Positions 9,552-18,540 of a stretch of DNA of 64,000 bases are shown piece by piece (position 1 is the first letter of the stretch; every line of letters starts with the position of its first letter). The DNA comes from Sphingobacteriaceae bacterium (GTDB taxonomy: Bacteria; Bacteroidota; Bacteroidia; Sphingobacteriales; Sphingobacteriaceae), in the NCBI GenBank assembly GCA_017745075.1, contig JAGIAD010000002.1:62001-126000 (forward strand), in the 5' to 3' direction. The notes beneath the pieces were generated by a model. The model did not search any database. It saw only the letters and a list, made by a program, of their open reading frames with translations, and was not told the origin of the DNA. The translations under genes and the position numbers were made by a program.

Positions 9552-12500
9552 TTACACTAATTTCAATTTGCCCTTAACCGCGTAAAAAAGATAGGTTTTA
9601 ATATTCTCATAGCCCATTTGCGAAAGTAAGGCTTTGTAGGTATGCACCTGTTCAATGTGTTTATCGCTTTCTTCGAGTGTAAATTTATAATCAAGAATAA
9701 TCACTTCATCTCCATTTACCAGTACCCTGTCTGGCCGGTGGCTTTTTCCTTTTTCATCAACAATGGTTTTTTCTATGATATTTTCGCTTGTTTTACCTAA
9801 AATGGATTGTAATTCCGGATTATTTAATACTTTCAATGCAGATCCAATCAGTTTTTGCTTTTCCTCATCTTTAATAATACCTTGTAAAACCAATTGATCG
9901 GTATAATCTTCCACTTCTTCCTGGTTGCGGGCACTGGCGAGGATATCGTGCAGTAATGAACCTTTCCTGCCTGATTTTTCGATATTAACTAAATGTTTCA
10001 AGTGCTTTTCTTCTGATGGAATATAAAGTTCAGATAAACGGGTAGTAGTAGGATAACTTTTCAGGTCGATAAAATTAGATTGTTCGGCTTTGTTTTCGAC
10101 CGTTACATAATCAACAATTTCGTAAACACCATTTTCGTCAAACTGCTCTTCAAAAGTAAAATTGATTACGTCGCCCATATTTGATAATTTCAGCTCCTTT
10201 TTGGCCATAGTAGCAATATACAGGTAATCTTTTGAACGCGTAGTAGCCACATAGAGCATGTTCAGCGCATCCATGTTATTGTAGAGCAGCTCCTCGTAAT
10301 ATGCTTTTGCAATAGCCGAATCGGCCAAAGCCTCATTATATTTTAGGGGTATGCCTTTCAGTTCTTTATAAACCGTTTCTTCTGATGAAACCCAGAAAGT
10401 CCCATTAGGTTTACCTTTGATTTCCCAGTTGCAAAATGGCACGAAGACGGCCCTGAAAGCCAGACCTTTCGATTTGTGAATGGTAATGATCTGAATGGCA
10501 TCGGCACCTTCCGGAGATGGTAAAGATTTTTTAATGCCGTCTTCTTCCCACCAGGTTAAAAATGCTATAATGCCCTTTTCTCCAAGTTTTCCGGCCAATG
10601 CTGTTAAATCTCTAAATGCCAGCAGGTAGGGTAAATTAGCTGTGAGGTGTTTTAAGCCATAGCTTTCAATCAGTATTTCGACCAGTTCTGGCAAGGGCAA
10701 CTGTAACCAGCTTTGCCAGTTCAGGCATAAAGCGGTAGGTAAAACTGCGGTTAGTGTATGCAACGGTTTTTGGCCAAGATTAATGTAATGGTTGGCATCG
10801 GCATCTTTTCCATGTAAGGAATGGTAAAGTGCGATGCAATTGGCTTTATATAATGCCGTTTGACTTTCTAAACCTATTATTGTTTTTAAGGTGTTGATGA
10901 TGAGTTGTATGGCTGAGTTGTTTGAGATTAATAAGGCATCTCCTGACAAAACGGGCAAGTTGTGTTCCATCAGCTTTTTTACCGTTAACAGGGCCTCACT
11001 GTTCGATCGTACCAGGATTGCAATGTCTTTTAACGCATAGTGCTGCTCATTTTTGAGCTGGTTAATTTCTTTAACTATATCATCCAGGGCAATATCCCTA
11101 AAAACAGTTTCGGTAAAGCGGGCCTCATCCGGAGCATGATCTTTACCAAATTTCTTGATTTTAATGGTGCCACCTTTTAAAGTATTGGTCGCGAAATTCT
11201 GGGTAGATCCGCTATAAATGTCAGTAATAATCTGCTGATAATTTTGCTCCTGCCACCATTTGAGAATACTTTCAGGTTTAGAGGCCAGGTTTTCGTTCAG
11301 TTCATTCTGCAAAGTAAGGGGAATGGCTTTATAGAGAAAATTATTAAAAGTGATGATATTTTCTGCACTTCGGTAATTTTCTTCCAGACTTTCTTCGAGA
11401 ACATTTTTAGCGCCCACATCCATTTTAGCATGTTTGTGCAGGATGTTCCAGTCGCCGTTACGCCAGCGGTAAATAGACTGCTTGGTATCACCAACGATGA
11501 GGTGGTCGATTAAATCCTGACTTGGCGTTGCCATTGCATTGGTCAATAATGATTTAAAACTTCCCCATTGACTGGTGGAAGTATCCTGAAACTCATCAAA
11601 CAGGAAATTGCGGTAACGGTTGCCAACTTTTTCCCAAATGAAGGAAGGGTTATCACCGGCATCTTCTGTAATTCCCGAAATCAGTTTTTGCGCATCACTG
11701 ATCAGCAGGTTGTCATTTTCGGCCCTGTACTCTTTAAGCAGAACGGCAATTTCCTGCATCAGCCTTAAATAATAGAGATTTTTATTAAAGGCGATGGCTA
11801 GTCCGTAATTGGGCAGATGTGTTAAGTAATGCGTTTTTAGTTTCTTTAATATCGGGTTTACCGTTTCGTAAGCCTCAGGAAAATTTGTATTTTTCTGGAA
11901 CCATTCATCCGGTTCATCGATTAATTTAAAAAGTGGTTCTATTTTTGAAAAGTCGCCCCTGGCCACTAAAATGATTTTTGCCAGCGGGCTTCTTGATTTG
12001 CCTTTAAGGTGATCGTTTTCTACGCCGATTACATTAAGTGCTTCGTTAGCTTCAGTTGCCAATGCTACCAGTTCTTCTTCGAAGTTTTTGATTTCTGATT
12101 TGGTAACCTGTATATATTTTTTAAAAAGGTCATCAATGTTTTCCAGGCCGAGGGCATTTACGGCATCCTCAAAAATCTGGAAACGCTCTGAAAATATTTC
12201 TCCGATAAGATTATAGAGTTCGAATTTATAGTTCCAGCTTTTGTTATCGCTGATGCGTTCGATGGCCAGATCGATGATCCATTGCAGAAGCTGTTTGTTA
12301 TGATCAAGGGCTTCGTCTAATTTGTTAACCAGATCGTCTTTCACCTTATCATAGTTCATTTCTAAATTATAATCTGCGTTAAGGCCCAGCTCGAAAGCAA
12401 AACCACGAATTACTTTTTGCACGAAACCATCTATGGTGCTCACTGAAAAACGACTGTAATCGTGCAGAATTTTGCGGTAAATCTTATCTGCTTTAAATTG

Positions 12501-12770
12501 TAGTTCCTGAGTGTTTAATATCGGATAGGCCTGTAAAATAAGTTTCCGATAATCGTCGATTTTTTTAGATGGATCACCTTTTGCCAATCCAAGCAACACC
12601 TCTAATATCCTCGTTTTCATCTCTTCGGTAGCTTTGTTGGTAAAAGTTACGGCTAAAATTTCGCGGTATTTGTTATCTCCACTGAAGAGCAGTGTGAGAT
12701 AATGTGCAGTTAAACTGAACGTTTTACCAGAGCCGGCAGAGGCTTGAAGGATTTTAAGGGGTTGAGGCAT
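9552..12770 (-). CDS. AddA-like UvrD/REP helicase with C-terminal nuclease
   Basis: The 1072-residue superfamily 1 helicase-nuclease unwinds and processes DNA ends for recombination. Motifs in order: Walker A ASAGSGKT (residues 10-17), AVTFTNKATEEMKTRIL, DEAD-box-like FLFDEFQDTSTSQW, GDTKQSIYRWRNGD, EENYRSAENI, ITIHKSKGLAFRAVFVPF and LYVATTRSKDYLYI. The C-terminal nuclease has GSLLHDIL, RPDRVLVNG and VIILDYKF. It is first of the AddA/AddB-like pair. The gap to AddB is filled by a pseudogene, which suggests a cargo gene inserted and then decayed. Confidence 0.92.
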   Translation of the reverse strand: MPQPLKILQASAGSGKTFSLTAHYLTLLFSGDNKYREILAVTFTNKATEEMKTRILEVLLGLAKGDPSKKIDDYRKLILQAYPILNTQELQFKADKIYRKILHDYSRFSVSTIDGFVQKVIRGFAFELGLNADYNLEMNYDKVKDDLVNKLDEALDHNKQLLQWIIDLAIERISDNKSWNYKFELYNLIGEIFSERFQIFEDAVNALGLENIDDLFKKYIQVTKSEIKNFEEELVALATEANEALNVIGVENDHLKGKSRSPLAKIILVARGDFSKIEPLFKLIDEPDEWFQKNTNFPEAYETVNPILKKLKTHYLTHLPNYGLAIAFNKNLYYLRLMQEIAVLLKEYRAENDNLLISDAQKLISGITEDAGDNPSFIWEKVGNRYRNFLFDEFQDTSTSQWGSFKSLLTNAMATPSQDLIDHLIVGDTKQSIYRWRNGDWNILHKHAKMDVGAKNVLEESLEENYRSAENIITFNNFLYKAIPLTLQNELNENLASKPESILKWWQEQNYQQIITDIYSGSTQNFATNTLKGGTIKIKKFGKDHAPDEARFTETVFRDIALDDIVKEINQLKNEQHYALKDIAILVRSNSEALLTVKKLMEHNLPVLSGDALLISNNSAIQLIINTLKTIIGLESQTALYKANCIALYHSLHGKDADANHYINLGQKPLHTLTAVLPTALCLNWQSWLQLPLPELVEILIESYGLKHLTANLPYLLAFRDLTALAGKLGEKGIIAFLTWWEEDGIKKSLPSPEGADAIQIITIHKSKGLAFRAVFVPFCNWEIKGKPNGTFWVSSEETVYKELKGIPLKYNEALADSAIAKAYYEELLYNNMDALNMLYVATTRSKDYLYIATMAKKELKLSNMGDVINFTFEEQFDENGVYEIVDYVTVENKAEQSNFIDLKSYPTTTRLSELYIPSEEKHLKHLVNIEKSGRKGSLLHDILASARNQEEVEDYTDQLVLQGIIKDEEKQKLIGSALKVLNNPELQSILGKTSENIIEKTIVDEKGKSHRPDRVLVNGDEVIILDYKFTLEESDKHIEQVHTYKALLSQMGYENIKTYLFYAVKGKLKLV

Positions 12771-12783
12771 AGTGTCTTTTATT

Positions 12784-12819
12784 CCCCTCCTTTGGAGGGG
12801 TGCCCGCAGGGCGGGGTGG
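12784..12819. repeat. Dispersed GC-rich repeat, left copy
   Basis: The 36-bp element (cccctcc..ggagggg then cccgcagggcggggtgg) is the left member of an inverted pair; the right copy, in the opposite orientation, is at 13278-13312. Similar elements are scattered in Bacteroidota genomes (from general knowledge). Confidence 0.75.
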
Positions 12820-12833
12820 TTAATTATCTAAAT

Positions 12834-13358
12834 TTATTTAATTAAGGTCGATTGATTTCCATATGTTGTAGTAATATATTCTTCCAAACCCGTGATTACA
12901 AACTCCATTTGTTTCATTACATCATCAACCGTTATACGGTAAATTTTTAATCCCAGAGAGGTTAAATAATCTTCCCGTCGTTTATCATAATCTTGTTTGT
13001 CATCATGACTGCAGCCATCAATTTCGATTACAAGACCAAGCTGCTTGATGTAAAAGTCAACTATATAATTACCTATTATACGTTGCCGATCAAAATCTAT
13101 TTTGTGAAAGCGTTTTTTTGTTACCTGCATCCAGAATAATACTTCAGGTAAATTTCCCGCCTGACGTAATGCTTTTGCCCTTTCTCTTAATCGGGGCTGA
13201 TAAGGTAGATTGGTAACCGGTGTTGTGGTTAAAGTTATCCCGTTTATTACAATTTCTTTTTGCAAAGTATTTTTTAACACCCCGTCCTTCGGACACCCCT
13301 CTGGGAGAGGGGAATGCAGGGCGCCTAAACCGGCATCGGGGTTAATTTTTTTTTGCAT
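12834..13358 (-). CDS. DUF559 (Vsr-like) endonuclease-domain protein
   Basis: The conserved part begins near PYQPRLRERAKALRQAGNLP (residue 52 on) and includes EVLFWMQVTKKRF, DRQRIIGNYIVDFY, LVIEIDGCSH and the end IYRITVDDVMK, the standard DUF559 endonuclease fold related to Vsr. The chemistry (DNA cleavage) is inferred from the fold. The first 35 or so residues are translated from the repeat at 13278-13312, so the true start may lie further inside, or the repeat has extended the gene. It is flanked on both sides by inverted repeat copies and sits directly upstream of the AddA-like gene. Confidence 0.82.
   Translation of the reverse strand: MQKKINPDAGLGALHSPLPEGCPKDGVLKNTLQKEIVINGITLTTTPVTNLPYQPRLRERAKALRQAGNLPEVLFWMQVTKKRFHKIDFDRQRIIGNYIVDFYIKQLGLVIEIDGCSHDDKQDYDKRREDYLTSLGLKIYRITVDDVMKQMEFVITGLEEYITTTYGNQSTLIK
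13278..13312. repeat. Dispersed GC-rich repeat, right copy
   Basis: This element (caccccgtccttcggac.. ..gagagggg) is the inverted counterpart of 12784-12819: its reverse complement aligns with the left copy almost throughout, including the cccct..aggggtg stem and the cggggtg end. Confidence 0.75.
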
Positions 13359-13463
13359 TTTTTTGTTGTGTTATTCCTCTCGGAGTGGTCATTAATAGAT
13401 CAAGCTATTTCCTTACCCTAACTTACAACAATTTAAAATTTTCCCGAAATCATGATATCAACA

Positions 13464-14258
13464 TCAGGCCTTTTTCTTCTTCTTTTTCTGAATGGTTTTT
13501 AAACTGATTCTTGCCGGTCGTTGAGCCATTTCGATAGGCAAACCAAGCAGGTCGCGAATTACAACCGATGCACAAGCTCCACCAAAAGCCGCAGGTAAAT
13601 AAGAAATGGTGCCGTATGCTGAGCGTTTAAAATTACTCCCATCGGTCATAATCATCGAGTTTTTGTCGACTTCTTCAGTTGAGAAAACGGCTTTAATTTT
13701 AGCCGAATTTTCAAGTTTGTTTAACCGTTTGCGTACATAACTGGCAAAAACACATTGGTAGGTTTCGGGAAGTAAAGTAATTCTTAGTTTGGTCGGATCC
13801 ATTTTGCCTCCGGCGCCCATCGAACTCACAATCGGGATGTTTTTTTGAAGTGCTGTAGAGAGTAAAGTGATTTTTGGCATTACACTATCGATGCAGTCCA
13901 TTACATAATCAAAATCAGACTCCAGGATTTCCCTGCATTTTTCCGGTGTTAAAAAAGTGCTTACCACATGAAGTTTCAGGGCCGGATTAATCGCCTGCAA
14001 GCGTTCCTGCATAATGGCAGCCTTGCTTACTCCATGGTTGGTTGCCAATGCGGGCAGTTGCCTGTTTCGGTTGGTGGGATCTACTACGTCGCCATCTACA
14101 ATCGTCATTTCGCCAATGCCGGAGCGGCAGATAAATTCGGCGGCAAAAGAACCTACACCACCCAAACCGATAACCAGAACATGTTTCGATTGGAGTTTCT
14201 CGATTCCCTCATTTCCAACAAGGAGCGCAGAGCGCGAAAGCCAGCTTACATCAGACAT
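13464..14258 (-). CDS. tcdA: tRNA threonylcarbamoyladenosine dehydratase (ThiF/E1-like)
   Basis: The 264-residue E1-like enzyme cyclises t6A37 in tRNA to ct6A using ATP. The nucleotide-binding loop VLVIGLGGVGSFAAE (residues 27-41), the IVDGDVVDPTNRNRQLPA block and the region DCIDSVMPKI match TcdA/CsdL rather than MoeB or ThiF, and no ubiquitin-like partner is nearby. It ends in a Lys-rich tail (KKKKKKA). It lies upstream of and on the same strand as the DUF559 and AddA genes but is 105 bp away. Confidence 0.9.
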   Translation of the reverse strand: MSDVSWLSRSALLVGNEGIEKLQSKHVLVIGLGGVGSFAAEFICRSGIGEMTIVDGDVVDPTNRNRQLPALATNHGVSKAAIMQERLQAINPALKLHVVSTFLTPEKCREILESDFDYVMDCIDSVMPKITLLSTALQKNIPIVSSMGAGGKMDPTKLRITLLPETYQCVFASYVRKRLNKLENSAKIKAVFSTEEVDKNSMIMTDGSNFKRSAYGTISYLPAAFGGACASVVIRDLLGLPIEMAQRPARISLKTIQKKKKKKA

Positions 14259-14361
14259 ATCAATTATTGTATTTAACCATAGATGTAAAGGATGGCACAG
14301 ATGTAGTTACCTTATAACTCAATAAGATGTAAAACTTTCTATACTTTCTGTCTATCCGTGG

Positions 14362-15021
14362 CTATTTTTTTAAATTCAATTTATTCCAGTCGGCAAAAAT
14401 ACGAGCTTTAAGCTCATCAACGCTACATTTTTTTAAAATGGCTGCGGCCTGGTAAATTTCCCGGATGGAAATATCTGAATCGTCAGTTTCTAGAAAGAAG
14501 CGATCCGTATTTTCGATCAGTTTTGCTGCTCCTGTTCCGTTTTTTAATATAGCCGCGCCAAACGAAAGCAGAAAACCTTTATCCAGAAGCTGTTTGCCAA
14601 GCGCTTCATTTTTATTAAAACCATGGATAATCATAGGAACTTTCACTTTTAATCTTTCTTTGACGGCGATTAATTCTGAAAAACATTTAACACAGTGTAA
14701 AATCAGTGGTTTCTGGATTTTTTCGGCGAGTTCGATCTGTTTTTCCAGAATAATGATCTGATTTTCCAGGTTTTCGCCCCTCAATCGATCTAAACCACAT
14801 TCACCGATCTGTTTTACATTCGTTTGATTGGCTACAACAGTTAAGTATTTCATTTGGGATGCTAACTGATCAATTTTGGCAAACCATGGGTGTAAACCAA
14901 CCGAAATCGGTTTTGTTTTAGGCATGGCTAAAAAGATATCGTTGGTTAACGACAGGCTTTGAATACTGGTTACCCCTTCTTGTATAGCAGTTTTATGGGT
15001 GTGTATGTCTAAAAACTCCAT
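14362..15021 (-). CDS. TatD family metal-dependent hydrolase
   Basis: The 219-residue TIM-barrel hydrolase has the first metal motif FLDIHTHKTA, the glutamate block IGECGLDR, LILHCVKC and MIIHGFNKN histidines, and the final aspartate in FLETDDSD. TatD proteins are metal-dependent DNases or related hydrolases. It is about 40 residues shorter than the usual 255-265, a compact form common in Bacteroidota. It lies 100 bp upstream of tcdA on the same strand. Confidence 0.88.
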   Translation of the reverse strand: MEFLDIHTHKTAIQEGVTSIQSLSLTNDIFLAMPKTKPISVGLHPWFAKIDQLASQMKYLTVVANQTNVKQIGECGLDRLRGENLENQIIILEKQIELAEKIQKPLILHCVKCFSELIAVKERLKVKVPMIIHGFNKNEALGKQLLDKGFLLSFGAAILKNGTGAAKLIENTDRFFLETDDSDISIREIYQAAAILKKCSVDELKARIFADWNKLNLKK

Positions 15022-15131
15022 GGAATGACAAAGATAAAGAAAATGGAATATGGAAAATGTTAGTACGGAAGATGCAGGAAAATGGAAAAATGGTAAACTG
15101 GATTAAACCTTTTGGGAAAAACAATTCTGTT

Positions 15132-15199
15132 AATGACCAATGACCAATGACCAATGACCAATGACCAATGACCAATGACCAATGACCAATGACCAATGA
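15132..15199. repeat. Heptamer tandem repeat, unit AATGACC
   Basis: Nine perfect copies of AATGACC followed by a partial AATGA lie between the TatD gene and the thioredoxin gene. On the minus strand this reads as an open frame with a VIGHWSL repeat, which is not a gene. Confidence 0.97.
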
Positions 15200-15254
15200 A
15201 TGTTTCCCTTCTGTAAAGAATTTGCGAATAATCTATTACATTACTAGACTTTAT

Positions 15255-15262
15255 TAGATTTG
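15255..15262 (+). promoter_or_regulatory. Candidate -7 box for the thioredoxin gene
   Basis: TAGATTTG matches the Bacteroidota -7 consensus TAnnTTTG exactly and lies 21 bp before the start codon. No convincing TTTG -33 element was found at the usual distance. Confidence 0.5.
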
Positions 15263-15283
15263 TGTTTATTATTCTAATAAATT

Positions 15284-15817
15284 ATGAAACGATTAATCAT
15301 TTTATTAACCGCTTTATTATTTGCGACTACGACTTTTAGTCAGACGAAAAAAGAAAGCGTTCACATCTATAATCCACAAGCCGATGCCAAAGCAGAAATC
15401 GCTTCAGCAGTGGCTAAAGCAGCTAAAGAAAATAAACATGTATTGGTACAGGTTGGTGGTAACTGGTGCAGCTGGTGTATCGCCTTCCATAATTTGGTTG
15501 ATAGCACTGCTACGTTGAAAAAATACATCGACGATAACTTTGAAACGGTTTTGGTAAATTACAGCCCGGAAAATAAAAACGAAAGTGTACTGGCTGGTTT
15601 AGGCTATCCGCAACGTTTTGGTTTCCCGGTGTTTTTAATTTTGGATGGAAAAGGAAAGGTATTGCACATTGAAAATTCTTCTTATTTAGAAACGGATGAG
15701 GTTGGAGCTAACGGCAAAAAGAAAGTTGGCCACGACGTAAAGAAAATAACAGCATTTTTAAAAGGATGGACCACCACTGCGGTAAATCCGGAAACATATA
15801 AGTCAAAAGCAAAGTAG
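15284..15817 (+). CDS. Periplasmic thioredoxin-family protein
   Basis: The 177-residue protein starts with a signal peptide (MKRLIILLTALLFATTTFSQ) and has a thioredoxin fold with the redox motif WCSWC (Cys62, Cys65) after VLVQVGGN. The cis-Pro region is FGFPVFLILDG. It resembles thioredoxin_7/DUF255-like exported proteins that reduce or isomerise disulfides. The partner is unknown. A second gene follows 43 bp downstream on the same strand. Confidence 0.88.
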   Translation: MKRLIILLTALLFATTTFSQTKKESVHIYNPQADAKAEIASAVAKAAKENKHVLVQVGGNWCSWCIAFHNLVDSTATLKKYIDDNFETVLVNYSPENKNESVLAGLGYPQRFGFPVFLILDGKGKVLHIENSSYLETDEVGANGKKKVGHDVKKITAFLKGWTTTAVNPETYKSKAK

Positions 15818-15860
15818 TTTGAAAATTGGTCGATATTTATTTTAATAAGAAATTTCAAAA

Positions 15861-16253
15861 ATGAAATATATCGGCTTTATTAAAGAATACAATGTCATTG
15901 ATTGTGCTAAATCTCTACATGATGTAATAAAATATCATGATGATAGACCGGATTATCTTGATATTATAAATTACCTAAAGGATGGCACCCTAGCTTTCGC
16001 CTGGATGGGCTACTTTGTGGATGTTGAAACTAAAACGCTGATTGCACCTGATAGCTATTTTACAGACGGTTTATGGATTTGGCCTGCCTACCTTCCCTAT
16101 TATTTATCAAGATATCCTGGTATGTATTTAGATCATGATTTCATTGAATATTTGAGATCTAAAAAATATGAAATAGTTACTTGTGAGCTTAGCAGTATTG
16201 AAATGGCTCGAATTGAGAATGAAATTTCTATTAAATTAAATAATGGAAAATAA
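15861..16253 (+). CDS. Hypothetical protein, 130 aa
   Basis: I do not recognise a named family. The protein is soluble, rich in Tyr/Trp/Asp, and has the central block FVDVETKTLIAPDSYFTDG followed by LWIWPAYLPYYLSRYPGMYL. Its size and acidic aromatic character recall small immunity-like proteins, but no toxin gene is adjacent, so that is only a guess. It follows the thioredoxin gene on the same strand and precedes a strong terminator. Confidence 0.75.
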   Translation: MKYIGFIKEYNVIDCAKSLHDVIKYHDDRPDYLDIINYLKDGTLAFAWMGYFVDVETKTLIAPDSYFTDGLWIWPAYLPYYLSRYPGMYLDHDFIEYLRSKKYEIVTCELSSIEMARIENEISIKLNNGK

Positions 16254-16282
16254 TCTTTTCTTTAATCAAAAGCTTTTGTATA

Positions 16283-16325
16283 AAAACGGCAGATTAGATT
16301 AACAATATGATCTGCCGCTTTTTTT
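16283..16325. terminator. Bidirectional Rho-independent terminator
   Basis: CGGCAGAT (16287-16294) and ATCTGCCG (16310-16317) form a stem, followed by a T run on the plus strand and preceded by five A that serve as a T run on the minus strand. It lies between two convergent genes. Confidence 0.85.
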
Positions 16326-16533
16326 AATCGTCTAAATCATCATCCTCGTCTTCATCATCGAAGTTTAGCTCGTAAGATGATCTGGATGCCCTGTCGGCTT
16401 GCTCCAGTAGGTCTTTATCATGTTCGATACTGGTATCATCGCCATTAATTTCGTTGATGTTTTCTACTTCGTCCTCCCGGCGCAGTGCATCGTTAGGATC
16501 GTTTGAATAATCGTCATCTTCTGGGTCTATCAT
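16324..16533 (-). CDS. Small highly acidic hypothetical protein
   Basis: The 69-residue protein is dominated by Asp and Glu (starts MIDPEDDDYSNDPNDA, ends NFDDEDEDDDLDD). No fold is recognised. Similar tiny acidic proteins are common in Sphingobacteria, which is why I keep it as a gene. Its stop codon is inside the terminator shared with the convergent gene. Confidence 0.65.
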   Translation of the reverse strand: MIDPEDDDYSNDPNDALRREDEVENINEINGDDTSIEHDKDLLEQADRASRSSYELNFDDEDEDDDLDD

Positions 16534-16730
16534 AACATTGAGGTTTTATAATAGATTAATCGTTTTCAGCCTGAAATTGTTTTAGAAAAAGCAGAAAGAT
16601 CAAGCAATTGATTGCTAATTTTGAAATGAATGAATTTTGAATGAGTGCGCCCGGGATGCAAAATATACATTCACTCCTGCTATCATTCAAAATCCATCCT
16701 TTGTGCAATCTGTGTCTGTGCGGTTAATTA

Positions 16731-18431
16731 CTATTGACCTTCTCCAAATTTATAAAACGGAGCCACACTTACCGGTAATTTACCTGTTGGCACCAGTCTG
16801 TTATTGATCACTGCTGCGGCAGAAACCTGCATGAAATCTTCCTTTTGATAGGCCACAATCAAACCTTTACTGTTTTCTAAGCCTGGTAAGCCTGCTAAAT
16901 TGTACGGGTTGGCAAACAAAGCAAAAACAGCATTTTTAGTAGATAATTCTTTAATAAAATTCTTTACTCCGGCATTTAGCGGCATGTTATTGGCCGGACG
17001 TGAGCGGCTATCATGTATACCTACAATCACCTGATCAAAGGCACTGATTTCGCGGGCAATATTCGAAATTTGTGTTGGGTTAGCATCTTTATCCAGAACG
17101 TAATAAACTGAATTATAATAACCTTTGGCAATTTCTTTCTGGAAAGTGGTAACTGAAGGCACTCCGATACTGATAATAGCTGTTCTTCTAATCGGTATTA
17201 ACCTTTTGATATAATCTTTGCCCTTTAACAAAGTAACAGAAGCATTGGCGAGTTCCTGCACCAGTGCATAGCTGGCATTCCGGTTAACTGCAGCAACTAT
17301 ACCCTGTGTTACTACTGTATCTTTTTTGGCTAAACCTGCCCAGTATTTAGCGGTTAATATCTTGCGTACGCTGGCATCGATGTCTTTCATATTTATGCGG
17401 TCTTGTCTAACCGCTTTACGCACCAGCTTAATGGCCCTGTCGCTGTTTTCAGAAAGTTCCAGGATATCGTTACCGGCAATAATACCCATTAAATCGGCTT
17501 CGCCGTTTTTGAAATATTTAACCACACCTTTCATATCCATCGCATCAGAAATGATCAAGCCTTTAAACCCGAGTTTTTGCTTTAAAATACCGGTAACAAT
17601 GGGTTTAGAAAGGGTAGAAGGTAAGTTAGGCGTATTATCAAGCGATGGAATGTTCATGTGTGCAATCATTACCCCTGATGCGCCCTGCTTAATCAGCTCT
17701 TTAAATGGGTACATTTCTAAAGTATCTAGCCGGGTAGCCGAAAAGGTGAGCTGCGGTAAATCGTAGTGCGAATCTACATCGGTATCGCCATGGCCAGGAA
17801 AGTGCTTTAAAGTGGTTAATAAACCACCATCCTGCATGCCTTTCATATAAGCCGCAACTTTGCTTGCTACGTTATATTTATTTTCGCCGAAAGAACGGTA
17901 ATTAATCACCGGGTTTTTAGGGTTATTGTTGATGTCGGCATCTGGTGCTAAATTCATTTGCATGCCCATGCGCCTGTAATCTTTGGCTACCTCTAACCCC
18001 ATTTTGTATAAAAGTTCCTTATTTTGGATTGCACCCAGGGTCATTTGGTAAGGATAAGAAATGGTACTGTCTAAACGCATACCTAAACCCCATTCGCCAT
18101 CGTTGGCTACAATTAAAGGCACGTGACTCAATTTCTGATAAGCATTGGTGGCAATGGCCTGCCTACCCGGACCGCCCTGAAAAAATATAACTCCACCCAA
18201 TTGCTCCCTTTTAATTACCTGGCCAACCGAATCGGTATATTTCTGGCCCAGATTGGTGTGTGCACGTACAAAGAACATCTGCGCAATGCGCTCCCTGCGG
18301 TTTAGTTTATTAAAAACCGAATCGACCCATTTAGGCTTATTGGCTAACATTTCTAAATAAGATTTTTGTTGTGCGCTGCCAGAAAACGCAGTTCCACAAA
18401 GAGCAATGAGTATAAAAAGGTTTTTTTTCAC
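16731..18431 (-). CDS. GH3 beta-N-acetylhexosaminidase, NagZ type
   Basis: The 566-residue exported enzyme (signal peptide ending SGSAQQ) belongs to glycoside hydrolase family 3. The catalytic loop KHFPGHGDTDVDSHYDLP carries the Asp/His pair characteristic of NagZ, and the nucleophile Asp lies in GLIISDAMDMKGV. It is expected to release N-acetylglucosamine from muropeptides or chitin-like substrates in the periplasm. A second C-terminal domain follows the barrel (to SVAPFYKFGEGQ), but the serine-hydrolase fusion seen in many relatives is absent. Confidence 0.9.
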   Translation of the reverse strand: MKKNLFILIALCGTAFSGSAQQKSYLEMLANKPKWVDSVFNKLNRRERIAQMFFVRAHTNLGQKYTDSVGQVIKREQLGGVIFFQGGPGRQAIATNAYQKLSHVPLIVANDGEWGLGMRLDSTISYPYQMTLGAIQNKELLYKMGLEVAKDYRRMGMQMNLAPDADINNNPKNPVINYRSFGENKYNVASKVAAYMKGMQDGGLLTTLKHFPGHGDTDVDSHYDLPQLTFSATRLDTLEMYPFKELIKQGASGVMIAHMNIPSLDNTPNLPSTLSKPIVTGILKQKLGFKGLIISDAMDMKGVVKYFKNGEADLMGIIAGNDILELSENSDRAIKLVRKAVRQDRINMKDIDASVRKILTAKYWAGLAKKDTVVTQGIVAAVNRNASYALVQELANASVTLLKGKDYIKRLIPIRRTAIISIGVPSVTTFQKEIAKGYYNSVYYVLDKDANPTQISNIAREISAFDQVIVGIHDSRSRPANNMPLNAGVKNFIKELSTKNAVFALFANPYNLAGLPGLENSKGLIVAYQKEDFMQVSAAAVINNRLVPTGKLPVSVAPFYKFGEGQ

Positions 18432-18540
18432 TTGTTTTGTTGTATCAGGTCAGCTAAATTAATAAACCAAAGCCGTATTAAACAAAAACTCGTCCAAGTA
18501 ATCGATTTAATACAGTATTTTAATAAAAGTGTTGATTAGC

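Noticed and set aside
14993..15196. Minus-strand frame with repeated VIGHWSL
   Set aside because: It is only the translation of the AATGACC heptamer array plus the TatD start region.
15132..15199. Possible CRISPR array
   Set aside because: The units are 7 bp and directly adjacent with no spacers; it is a simple tandem repeat.
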